Part shown: piece after piece, positions 1 through 5,250 of the stretch
Position numbering within the stretch: position 1 is the stretch's first letter
Layout of the letters: each line of letters starts with the position of its first letter
Source of the DNA: Prevotellaceae bacterium
GTDB lineage: Bacteria; Bacteroidota; Bacteroidia; Bacteroidales; UBA932
Length of the DNA: 5,250 nt
Direction: 5' to 3'
Assembly: GCA_031288855.1 (NCBI GenBank)
Contig: JAITQQ010000180.1
Span: 1-5,250 of the forward strand
The notes under the pieces: generated by a model
The model's input: only the letters and a program-made list of their open reading frames with translations
Told to the model about the DNA's origin: nothing
The model's database searches: none
Program-made: the position numbers and the translations under genes

Positions 1-1
1 G

Positions 2-310
2 TGCTGCACCGACTTCACGTTATGCAAAGGATTCACAGAAGTGAACTGCGCGAGCAGTTACGGTACTGCAAACTGGGCCGACGCTAAGACCGCCTGTGCC
101 TCTATAGGCTCGGGTTGGCACTTGACGCCCCTTAGCGAGATGATATGCATGTGCAAAAAAAAGGCCACACTGCCTAACTCGTTGGCTGCTGGTAATTACT
201 GGACTGATCAGAACGCATTTAATAACAATGCTTACGCTGTCGACCCCACTACTTGCACGGAAATCGTTGTCACGACGAGCTCCATCCTAAACTACCGTTG
301 CATAAAATAG
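2..310 (+). CDS. C-terminal fragment of a cysteine-rich, probably secreted protein with a DUF1566/FISUMP-like (C-type-lectin-like) domain; 5' end outside window
   Basis: An open frame enters from the left edge and stops at TAG 308-310, giving 102 visible residues; the true start lies upstream, and the in-frame GTG at 41 is just Val14. The fragment has nine cysteines (1, 2, 8, 16, 32, 49, 51, 85, 100), so disulfides and export are likely. The order of motifs is W25-A-x-A-K-x-x-C32, then GxGWHLTPLSEM (36-47), NYWTD (65-69), AYAVD (77-81) and a terminal YRCIK. This resembles DUF1566/Lcl C-terminal and FISUMP-type domains, where an A-x-x-x-C helix, a GW-x-LP-x-x-E turn, a YW(S/T) strand and a final RC(V/I) strand recur. 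These folds are found in surface, adhesin-like and lipoprotein contexts, but the ligand cannot be predicted. An A8 tract (155-162) encodes the KKK at 52-54. The gene converges on the minus-strand operon. The reading frame is secure; the family assignment is moderate and rests on motif memory, not a search. Confidence 0.72.
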   Translation, partial: CCTDFTLCKGFTEVNCASSYGTANWADAKTACASIGSGWHLTPLSEMICMCKKKATLPNSLAAGNYWTDQNAFNNNAYAVDPTTCTEIVVTTSSILNYRCIK

Positions 311-353
311 CTAAACTAGGTTAGGTGCGCGCTTAAGTTCTTTTTTTGTTGTA

Positions 354-452
354 ACAATTACGAATTAAAAACGAATTAAGACAAATTTTAGCGTAAGGTG
401 CGTTGCGGCGTGGGTCAAAGGCAAGGGGGCTGCGGGACACAATTACGAATTA
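354..452. repeat. 14-base direct repeat acaattacgaatta, two copies
   Basis: The sequence acaattacgaatta occurs exactly at 354-367 and again at 439-452, 85 bases apart. Partial copies lie nearby: acgaattaa at 371-379 and gaaattacgg at 453-462. The 71 bases between the two copies contain no gene. The copies could be the edges of an inserted segment or members of a dispersed AT-rich intergenic repeat. The sequence alone does not decide. Confidence 0.6.
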
Positions 453-460
453 GAAATTAC

Positions 461-484
461 GGGGAACAGTTGTTCTCCGTTTTT
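461..484 (+). terminator. Possible intrinsic terminator (hairpin plus T5) downstream of the lectin-like gene
   Basis: Bases 461-468 (ggggaaca) pair with 471-478 (tgttctcc), giving seven Watson-Crick pairs and one G-T pair around a very short loop. After one G comes a T5 run (480-484), the layout of a rho-independent terminator on the plus strand. It lies about 150 bases past the stop of the plus-strand gene, which is far, and it sits in a repeat-rich stretch, so it may be just another palindromic module. Confidence 0.33.
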
Positions 485-498
485 CGTGGTGCGTTGTT

Positions 499-523
499 CG
501 TTTTCCGTTCCCCGTTTTCCGTT
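499..523. repeat. Direct repeat of cgttttccgtt, period 14
   Basis: The 11-base word cgttttccgtt occurs at 499-509 and 513-523, separated by ccc. Degenerate relatives (ccgtttttcg at 478-487, cgttgttcg at 492-500) extend the pattern leftward, so the minus strand reads as a run of GGAAAACG-like units. It is non-coding and abuts the next hairpin directly. Confidence 0.6.
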
Positions 524-542
524 GTTTCCCGCAGGGAAACAA
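522..542. repeat. Perfect 9-bp hairpin with 3-base loop
   Basis: ttgtttccc (522-530) and gggaaacaa (534-542) are exact reverse complements around the loop gca. There is no adjacent T-run on either strand, so it is not a standard intrinsic terminator. It looks like one module of the repeat patchwork. Confidence 0.7.
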
Positions 543-551
543 TTTGCATAA

Positions 552-585
552 CCCCGGGTAAGGCGCGGAGCGCCGCCACCCGGGG
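552..585. repeat. Nested GC-rich hairpin (8-bp outer, 5-bp inner stem)
   Basis: ccccgggt (552-559) pairs exactly with acccgggg (578-585). Inside the loop, ggcgc (562-566) pairs with gcgcc (570-574) around gga. The result is a very stable two-tier stem that would form in RNA from either strand or as a DNA cruciform. No T-run follows on either strand. It probably belongs to the same dispersed palindrome family as its neighbours. Confidence 0.72.
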
Positions 586-620
586 GGTAGGCGCGTGCGG
601 AGGCAAACCCGCGCGGCGCA

Positions 621-701
621 CCGTAGGGGCGTTACGCGCAACGCCGCCGTTCCGCGCGGAACGAAAAGGACAGGGGCGCACACACAGGTGCGCCCCTACG
701 G
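621..701. repeat. 81-base palindromic element with 11-bp terminal inverted repeats (MITE/REP-like)
   Basis: The ends ccgtaggggcg (621-631) and cgcccctacgg (691-701) are exact reverse complements. Three more perfect palindromes are packed inside: ggcgtt/aacgcc (628-633 and 640-645), the uninterrupted 16-base palindrome cgttccgcgcggaacg (648-663), and ggggcgcac/gtgcgcccc (673-681 and 688-696). The last one competes with the terminal pairing. There is no protein, and I found no convincing flanking target-site duplication. The compact non-coding body with terminal inverted repeats fits a non-autonomous mobile or REP-type element. Mobility is inferred, not shown. Confidence 0.65.
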
Positions 702-756
702 AACATGTGGGCAATGCGCGGTGCGGTGCGTCTTCCATCGATTGTTGGCAGGTGCG

Positions 757-816
757 AATGACAGCAGATCCCTCGACTTCGCTCACTTCGTTCGCTCCGC
801 TCGGGATGACGAGCGG
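757..816. repeat. REP-like element with three degenerate 9-base units and a 7-bp hairpin
   Basis: The core contains three consecutive 9-base units: cttcgctca (777-785), cttcgttcg (786-794) and ctccgctcg (795-803). They are flanked by agatccctcga on the left and gggatgac on the right, where atccc (768-772) and gggat (803-807) are complementary. At the right end ccgctcg (797-803) pairs perfectly with cgagcgg (810-816). The minus strand translates to HPERSERSERSRGI, a peptide I recognise as a common artefact of this repeat being called as a gene in many bacterial genomes. It starts 47 bases beyond the stop of the TMTC-like gene and could help stop transcription or protect its 3' end, but it lacks a T-run. 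Confidence 0.7.
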
Positions 817-862
817 CTATTGAAGGGAGAGGCAAGGAGAAAGCCGGAAATTATACTGTGAT

Positions 863-3118
863 TTACTGTGCCGGTGGGGGCGCTGTTTTTATCGACCAAT
901 ATTTGTTTAGCACTTCTTGCGCCTTTGCCCCATCACCCACAGAAATGTACATTTGATAAAGGTTTCTATACACAAGCGTATCATTGGGGGCAATTTTTGC
1001 TACCCGCTCAAGCAGTTCTATAGACTTTCCAAACTTTCCAATGTTGGCATACATGGCGCCGGTCCCCATAAGCGCCTGTACATGATTGGGGTTAATCTGT
1101 AGGGCTTTTTCAAAATAGGTCAAAGCATCCTCATAGCGCCTCAACTCATTGGCGTAAATAGCCGCCAGGTTAAGATTCGACTCAAACCGTTGCGGCGACA
1201 CTTTGGCCACATATTCCCAGATTTTAACTTTTTGCTCCGAAGGATAATTGGCCGTAGACAAAGCCAACGCATCAACAGCAAAGGCGTTAAACGGACTCCA
1301 CCGGAGAAGCCGCAACAAATATTTAACCGAAGAGTCGGGCGGTTGGCCCAATGCGCCATTCGACCACGACAAGAGCAGCAGGGCGTTCTCATAGTTCGGA
1401 TGAATTTCCACCGCCCGCCGCGAATATTTATTAATTAAACGGGTGATGGAGTCGCGCACCGTGCTGTCGGCAGCCCGCTGCACTTCGATGTTATACACCC
1501 GCGCCGCATCATAATTGGCTTTGGCACTCTTGGGCGACGTTTTCACATCGGTAGTAGAAAGGGTAAAATCGTCGTACCACGCCTTGTTGCGCGCCACCGT
1601 ATCGGCGCCATAAAGGCACAGCAGCACCAACATAAAGCCGGCTATTACACCTTGGTAAAGGGTTTTTTGTTTCAGCCATTTCGGTAACTGGTAAATCAGA
1701 AAATCGGCCAGCACCATGCAGAAGCCGATAGACGAAATGTAGATGAACCGCTCATTCATAAACGTGCCCACCTGCACAAAAATATTCGACACGATGGAAA
1801 GCGGCACCACAAACCACACTACGGCATAGGCGTATTTGTTCCGCTTGAAAATCCCCCAAAGCGTAAACGCGCCCAGCGCCACGTAAAGCAAGGTGAAAAA
1901 GATAACGCTCACATCCGAAAAATTCATGATGGGAATATGGTAAGGATAATAATCGGTAGTGAGGGGATAAGGGAAAATTTGCAGCCACAAATAGCGCCCC
2001 ATCACATAAATGATGGAAGCCCATTTCTGCGGAGACGACATGTACATGAAGGGATTATTCATGAGCTCCCTTTCGGGCAGCGGGTCGAGGTTGATAGCCG
2101 ATTGGCGCACCAGGAGGAATATGAAAGCGGCGAGATACAGCGGCAACATGGCCGCAACGTGGCGCTTGTCCGGGCCGCCGGATATGAAAAAGCAAATCAG
2201 CAGCGGAATGACGCTAACGAAGAAAAGCCCGGCATTCCCTTTAAAGAAAGGAAAGACAAGTAGCGCCGACAGCAGGCCGCATATCATAAATTTCACACTG
2301 CACGGCCGGATGAAATATATCGTAATGGGAATAACCACAAGGAATGTAATGGCGTTTTCTTTGGAAAACAGCCCCAGCAGAAACGCAATGAACGCACAAA
2401 CCATGTCTTTCGGTTTCTTCGTATCAAGCCATCGAATGGTGAAATACAACGCGCACAATGCGCCCAGTAACGTCATAATTTCGTCGCGCCCCTTGATGTT
2501 CGCCACTACCTCGCTATGCACAGGGTGCGCCACAAAGAAAATAACCGTAAGCACCGGAATATTGAACAACGCCCGCCAACCTGTTGCCGATTCGAGAGGG
2601 AAAAGGCGCAGCATGATGAGCAGCAAAACCCACGCCGATACAGCATACAGCAGAATATTTACAAAGTGGTTGACGTAGGGCAGCGGGGTTTCTATCAGTA
2701 AAACCGCATCATCATCATTCTTGCCTTGGTTTAATTTATCCAGAATAATCTGCTTGGTTTCCGCATCGGTGAACAGCTCATATTCCAGCGCCAGCGAAAT
2801 CACCGACAGGGGGCGGTAACGCCCGCCGGGGAGATTTATGCTTTGCGCCTCACCGTAGCGGCCAACGAACGTATCGTACTTTAATATTTTCGGGATATTG
2901 CTTATGCCTCTTTTCACAAATTCATTCTGCGTAATTACCATGGTGTCATCAAGGGCATAATGGTTGAGCATGGTGTTGCTGTAAAACGCAAAAGCCAAAG
3001 CAAGAATAAGGCCATACACCCATTTAGGCAGCGCAACGCCTTGTTGAATTTTCGCAGCAGAAACGGCTGCAGGTTGTTTCTTTTGAAGACCAGGCGACGG
3101 TTTACGTTGTTTATTCAT
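863..3118 (-). CDS. Multi-span membrane protein with C-terminal TPR repeats, TMTC/PMT-like GT-C glycosyltransferase (DUF1736-like)
   Basis: The 751-residue product starts at ATG 3116-3118 and ends at TAA 863-865. Its first 32 residues are basic and cytoplasmic-like. A first membrane helix (about 33-49) is followed by an outer loop with N-H-Y-A-L-D57-D58, matching the acidic pair in the first loop of GT-C enzymes, where it is thought catalytic. Other TMTC-type landmarks follow: GGRYRPLSV (98-106), AHPVHSEVVANIKGRDE (197-213), SKEN (252-255), a DUF1736-like stretch NNPF...GRYLWLQIFPYPLTTDY (354-390), and NERFIYISSIGFC (455-467). I count roughly 12-14 hydrophobic spans up to about residue 505. 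The remainder is soluble and helical, with clear TPRs at about 645-678, 679-712 and 713-745, and weaker repeats from about 533. TMTC proteins transfer mannose from a lipid carrier to Ser/Thr of secreted proteins, so a role in envelope protein glycosylation is plausible. Donor and targets are unknown. It lies 7 bases after the aminopeptidase gene, without a Shine-Dalgarno, and is likely co-transcribed. Confidence 0.85.
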   Translation of the reverse strand: MNKQRKPSPGLQKKQPAAVSAAKIQQGVALPKWVYGLILALAFAFYSNTMLNHYALDDTMVITQNEFVKRGISNIPKILKYDTFVGRYGEAQSINLPGGRYRPLSVISLALEYELFTDAETKQIILDKLNQGKNDDDAVLLIETPLPYVNHFVNILLYAVSAWVLLLIMLRLFPLESATGWRALFNIPVLTVIFFVAHPVHSEVVANIKGRDEIMTLLGALCALYFTIRWLDTKKPKDMVCAFIAFLLGLFSKENAITFLVVIPITIYFIRPCSVKFMICGLLSALLVFPFFKGNAGLFFVSVIPLLICFFISGGPDKRHVAAMLPLYLAAFIFLLVRQSAINLDPLPERELMNNPFMYMSSPQKWASIIYVMGRYLWLQIFPYPLTTDYYPYHIPIMNFSDVSVIFFTLLYVALGAFTLWGIFKRNKYAYAVVWFVVPLSIVSNIFVQVGTFMNERFIYISSIGFCMVLADFLIYQLPKWLKQKTLYQGVIAGFMLVLLCLYGADTVARNKAWYDDFTLSTTDVKTSPKSAKANYDAARVYNIEVQRAADSTVRDSITRLINKYSRRAVEIHPNYENALLLLSWSNGALGQPPDSSVKYLLRLLRWSPFNAFAVDALALSTANYPSEQKVKIWEYVAKVSPQRFESNLNLAAIYANELRRYEDALTYFEKALQINPNHVQALMGTGAMYANIGKFGKSIELLERVAKIAPNDTLVYRNLYQMYISVGDGAKAQEVLNKYWSIKTAPPPAQ

Positions 3119-3125
3119 AAATCAC

Positions 3126-4517
3126 TTATGAGTTTATTGTTGATTCCACTTCTTCTATGGTGATAGGGATGCGTTTTTCACCCAACAGGCGGCAGCCGGT
3201 CGGCGTGATGAGAATATCATCTTCGAGGCGGATACCGCCGAAACCGATATACTCCTCCACTTTTTGATAATTGATGAATTGGCTGAGTTTATCTTCCTGT
3301 TTCCATTGCGCAATCAAAGCAGGAATGAAATAGACGCCGGGCTCTACGGTAATGCAAAAACCTTCGCGCAACGCACGCCCCATGCGCAGAGCGCCCAACC
3401 CGAATTGTTTGGAGCGCTGTATATCGTCGTCGTAGCCCACATAATTTTCACCCAAATCCTCCATGTCGTGCACGTCAAGCCCTATTTGATGCCCCAAACC
3501 GTGGGGGAAGAACAACGCATGCGCACCGGCTATCACCGACTCATCAACGTCGCCTTGCATAAGGCCTAAAGATTGCAAGCCCTGCGTAATGATTCTGGCT
3601 GCGCCGATATGAACGCCGGCATACGTGATGCCGGGCCTTGCGGTGTTTATGGCGTAATTGTTCGCTGCAAGAACAATGTTGTAAATTTCTTTTTGCTTCG
3701 GGGTAAACCGGCCGCCGGCAGGCAGCGTGCGGGTGAAATCGGAGGCATAGTGCGAAGCCGTTTCCGCGCCGGCGTCAATCACAAGAAGCCGCCCTTCGGT
3801 GAGGGTTTGGCTGTGGTCGTGATTGTGCAGCGTTTCTCCGTTTTGCGAAAGGATGACAGGAAACGAAGGCATATACCCTTCGGCAATGGACTTCCCTTCA
3901 ATAAAACCGGCTATCGTATTTTCCTTCACACCGGGGCGGCACATTTGCATGGCGGCTACATGCATGTTGTAGCCTACCTTGCAGGCTTTTTCCATCTCGG
4001 CAATTTCACCTGCTTCTTTATTAATCCGCAATGCCACCACCGCTTTAATGAGCGCTACCGAAGCGCCCTCTTTCTGTGCGGCAGGCGCCACGCCCGTCAA
4101 TTCATGCAACAATATTTTGTTGAACGAACGATAGGGCGGCAAAAAATGCACGGTGCGGCCTTTCTTCACGGCCTGTTGCACCGTTTCGGATAAATTGGAG
4201 AAAGGCGATACACACGCCACGCCCACCTTATCTGCCTTTTCACGCAAAGAGCGTTGCGGCCCCATCCATACAATATCATCCATAGTGGCTTCTTCGCCGA
4301 AAAGCGTTTCGGCGCCGGCGTCAAGGTCAATAACGGCGGCCAGTCCGGGCTCATCCAATCCGAAGAAATAAAGGAACGAACTGTCTTGGCGGAAACGATA
4401 GGTGTTCGCCGGATAATTCATGGGCGCTTCGTGATTTCCCAAAAGCAAAATGAGGCCTTTCTTAACCTGTTCGCGCAAACGCAGGCGGCGCTGTATATAA
4501 ATTTCTTTGGTAAACAT
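3126..4517 (-). CDS. pepP: Xaa-Pro aminopeptidase (aminopeptidase P, peptidase family M24B)
   Basis: The complete 463-residue enzyme, a normal length for the family, removes the N-terminal residue from peptides whose second residue is proline, using two metal ions (Mn in known members). Residues 1 to about 125 form the AMP_N domain (YRFRQDSSFLYFFGLDEPG at 40-58). Residues from about 170 to 445 form the pita-bread catalytic domain. All five expected metal ligands are visible: D248 (VIDAG), D260 (SDFTRT), H339 (FFPHGLGH), E392 (TVEPGVYF) and E432 (GIRLEDD). H343 and H350 sit in the conserved HGLGHxIGLDVHD stretch. There is no signal peptide, so the enzyme is cytoplasmic. The start at 4517 is chosen because it fits the family N-terminus and lies about 28 bases downstream of a strong promoter match. 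It is probably the first gene of an operon with the TMTC-like gene. Confidence 0.96.
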   Translation of the reverse strand: MFTKEIYIQRRLRLREQVKKGLILLLGNHEAPMNYPANTYRFRQDSSFLYFFGLDEPGLAAVIDLDAGAETLFGEEATMDDIVWMGPQRSLREKADKVGVACVSPFSNLSETVQQAVKKGRTVHFLPPYRSFNKILLHELTGVAPAAQKEGASVALIKAVVALRINKEAGEIAEMEKACKVGYNMHVAAMQMCRPGVKENTIAGFIEGKSIAEGYMPSFPVILSQNGETLHNHDHSQTLTEGRLLVIDAGAETASHYASDFTRTLPAGGRFTPKQKEIYNIVLAANNYAINTARPGITYAGVHIGAARIITQGLQSLGLMQGDVDESVIAGAHALFFPHGLGHQIGLDVHDMEDLGENYVGYDDDIQRSKQFGLGALRMGRALREGFCITVEPGVYFIPALIAQWKQEDKLSQFINYQKVEEYIGFGGIRLEDDILITPTGCRLLGEKRIPITIEEVESTINS

Positions 4518-4545
4518 AATACTTATCGCTAAAGAAGATAACTTA

Positions 4546-4576
4546 CAAAGGTATGAAGATTATCAAACATTACAAA
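4546..4576 (-). promoter_or_regulatory. Bacteroidota-type sigma-70 (sigma-ABfr) promoter for the aminopeptidase P operon
   Basis: On the minus strand, TTTG (4576-4573) is followed by exactly 19 bases and then TACCTTTG (4553-4546). This fits the known Bacteroidota pattern of a -33 TTTG and a -7 TAnnTTTG separated by 19-21 bases, with every defined base matched. Transcription would start near 4540, leaving a leader of about 20-25 bases before the ATG at 4517. The -33 box abuts the aroC stop codon, so the promoter fills the short gap between the two genes. No Shine-Dalgarno is evident in the A/T-rich leader, as is usual for this phylum. Confidence 0.75.
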
Positions 4577-4577
4577 A

Positions 4578-5250
4578 TCAAACTTTCAGGAGGTCGCAGA
4601 GCACAATAGCGGCTGCGGCTTCTACGATAACCGGCACGCGCAATGCAATGCAAGCGTCGTGACGGCCGCGCACTTCAAGGGTTTCGACATTTCCGGTAGT
4701 CAGGTTGATGGTTTGTTGCGGCCGCGTGATGCTCGACGTGGGTTTTACCGCCACGCGAAAGAACAAGTCGTTGCCGTTGGTAATGCCGCCGGTGATGCCG
4801 CCGGCATGGTTGGTGGCCGTTTTTCCGTCGGGCGCAATAATCGGGTCGTTATGCTGCGACCCTTTCATGGCAGCGGCTGCAAAGCCTGCGCCGAATTCCA
4901 CCGCCTTCACAGCAGGAACGGCAAACAGAAGATGCGCCAAAAGCGATTCCACCGTATCGAAAAAAGGTTCGCCCAAACCCACCGGCACATGCTGCACGCG
5001 ACAGGCCACAATCCCGCCGATAGAATCGTTTTCACGGATGGTTTTTTCTACCGCCTCGTTGATATTTGCGCTGCCGCCCGCTTCGGTAAGCACAGCGTTA
5101 ACCACCATAGGCGCTATACATTTTTTAGCCACCACGCCGGCAGCAACCAGCGCCAACGTGAGGCGGCCCGACAAGTGCCCGCTGCCGCGCAAATCATTAA
5201 AATCATGCCATTTTTTTGTAGCGGCAAAATCGGCGTGTCCCGGGCGGGGC
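4578..5250 (-). CDS. aroC: Chorismate synthase, C-terminal two-thirds; 5' end outside window
   Basis: The frame stays open to the right edge, giving 223 residues before the TGA at 4578-4580. The TTG at 5192 is internal, because family motifs continue upstream of it. AroC converts 5-enolpyruvylshikimate-3-phosphate to chorismate with reduced FMN, the last common step to aromatic amino acids, and is cytoplasmic. Visible landmarks, numbered from the window edge, are RPGHADF (2-8, with the conserved His), RGSGHLSGRLT (21-31), VAAGVVAKK (35-43), DSIGG (75-79), VGLGEPFFD (90-98), AVKAVEFGAGF (113-123), MKGSQHND (128-135), NHAGGITGGITNGND (147-161), KPTSSI (169-174) and GRHDACIALRVPVIVEA (195-211). 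The GH(L/F)SGRLT form resembles the shorter AroC type of Clostridia and Bacteroidota, not the GGGRSSARET form of E. coli. The segment usually written KYGGFND is here KKWHDFND, and GGG is GSG. It ends 60 bases before the aminopeptidase P start. Confidence 0.95.
   Translation of the reverse strand, partial: PRPGHADFAATKKWHDFNDLRGSGHLSGRLTLALVAAGVVAKKCIAPMVVNAVLTEAGGSANINEAVEKTIRENDSIGGIVACRVQHVPVGLGEPFFDTVESLLAHLLFAVPAVKAVEFGAGFAAAAMKGSQHNDPIIAPDGKTATNHAGGITGGITNGNDLFFRVAVKPTSSITRPQQTINLTTGNVETLEVRGRHDACIALRVPVIVEAAAAIVLCDLLKV

Larger units (their letters stand above)
311..862. other. Convergent intergenic region made of short repeats and hairpins; no credible gene
   Basis: This 552-base stretch lies between the 3' ends of the lectin-like gene (+) and the TMTC-like gene (-). 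The first 90 bases are AT-rich; about 545-720 is strongly GC-rich; the rest is mixed. Several open frames cross it on both strands, but their translations are Arg/Pro/Ala-rich, low in complexity, overlap one another and simply read through the palindromes. One contains HPERSERSERSRGI, a peptide typical of translated REP-type repeats. The individual repeat modules are listed separately. No tRNA, rRNA or CRISPR-type regular array was seen. Confidence 0.8.

Noticed and set aside
41..43. GTG at 41 as the start of the first gene
   Set aside because: The frame is open to base 2 with residues in the same cysteine-rich style, and a start here would give a lectin-like fragment without an export signal.
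354..523. Possible CRISPR-like array from the direct repeats
   Set aside because: Only two copies of each short repeat exist, with irregular spacing and different repeat sequences; no cas gene is present.
398..861. Several overlapping open frames on both strands (398-823 +, 595-861 +, 457-786 -, 450-683 -, 632-835 -)
   Set aside because: Their translations are Arg/Pro/Ala-rich, match no family I know, overlap one another and follow the palindromic repeats; one is the well-known HPERSERSERSRGI repeat artefact.
2010..2678. 222-codon open frame on the plus strand
   Set aside because: It lies wholly antisense to the TMTC-like gene, whose translation carries recognisable family motifs; the antisense product has no recognisable domain.
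3573..4193. 206-codon open frame on the plus strand
   Set aside because: It is antisense to the aminopeptidase P catalytic domain, whose metal ligands are all intact; this is a codon-phase shadow.
863..4517. A defence or toxin-antitoxin system in the minus-strand gene pair
   Set aside because: Aminopeptidase P and the TMTC-like protein both carry housekeeping or glycosyltransferase family motifs, and nothing resembles nuclease, NTPase, TIR or toxin domains.
5190..5192. TTG at 5192 as the start of aroC
   Set aside because: The frame continues to the window edge and encodes the conserved RPGHADF motif upstream, so the gene is truncated by the window rather than starting here.

Overview
The window looks like a piece of a Bacteroidota (Bacteroidetes) chromosome. 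Two things support this. The gap upstream of the aminopeptidase gene holds an exact match to the Bacteroidota promoter pattern (TTTG, 19 bases, TAnnTTTG). The start codons lack clear Shine-Dalgarno sequences, as is usual in that phylum. I cannot fix the family or genus.

Layout, left to right. Positions 2-310 (+) hold the 3' end of a cysteine-rich gene, probably secreted, with a C-terminal domain resembling the DUF1566/Lcl or FISUMP C-type-lectin-like folds. Positions 311-862 are a 552-base convergent intergenic region with no credible gene. It is a patchwork of short repeats and hairpins: a 14-base direct repeat, a terminator-like hairpin, T-rich direct repeats, two strong hairpins, an 81-base element with 11-base terminal inverted repeats, and a REP-like sequence. 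Positions 863-3118 (-) encode a 751-residue membrane protein that looks like a bacterial relative of the TMTC/PMT-type GT-C glycosyltransferases: a multi-span membrane domain with a DUF1736-like section, followed by C-terminal TPR repeats. Positions 3126-4517 (-) encode a complete Xaa-Pro aminopeptidase (aminopeptidase P, M24B) with all five metal ligands. Positions 4578-5250 (-) hold the C-terminal two-thirds of chorismate synthase (AroC), whose start lies outside the window.

The three minus-strand genes read in the order aroC, aminopeptidase P, TMTC-like protein. The last two are only 7 bases apart and probably share the promoter at 4546-4576. aroC lies upstream and is probably a separate unit, although read-through is possible. 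The genes serve different processes: aromatic amino acid precursor synthesis, proline-peptide turnover, and probable envelope glycosylation.

I see no clear new system. The parts most worth a second look are the TMTC-like protein paired with aminopeptidase P, and the repeat patchwork between the convergent genes.
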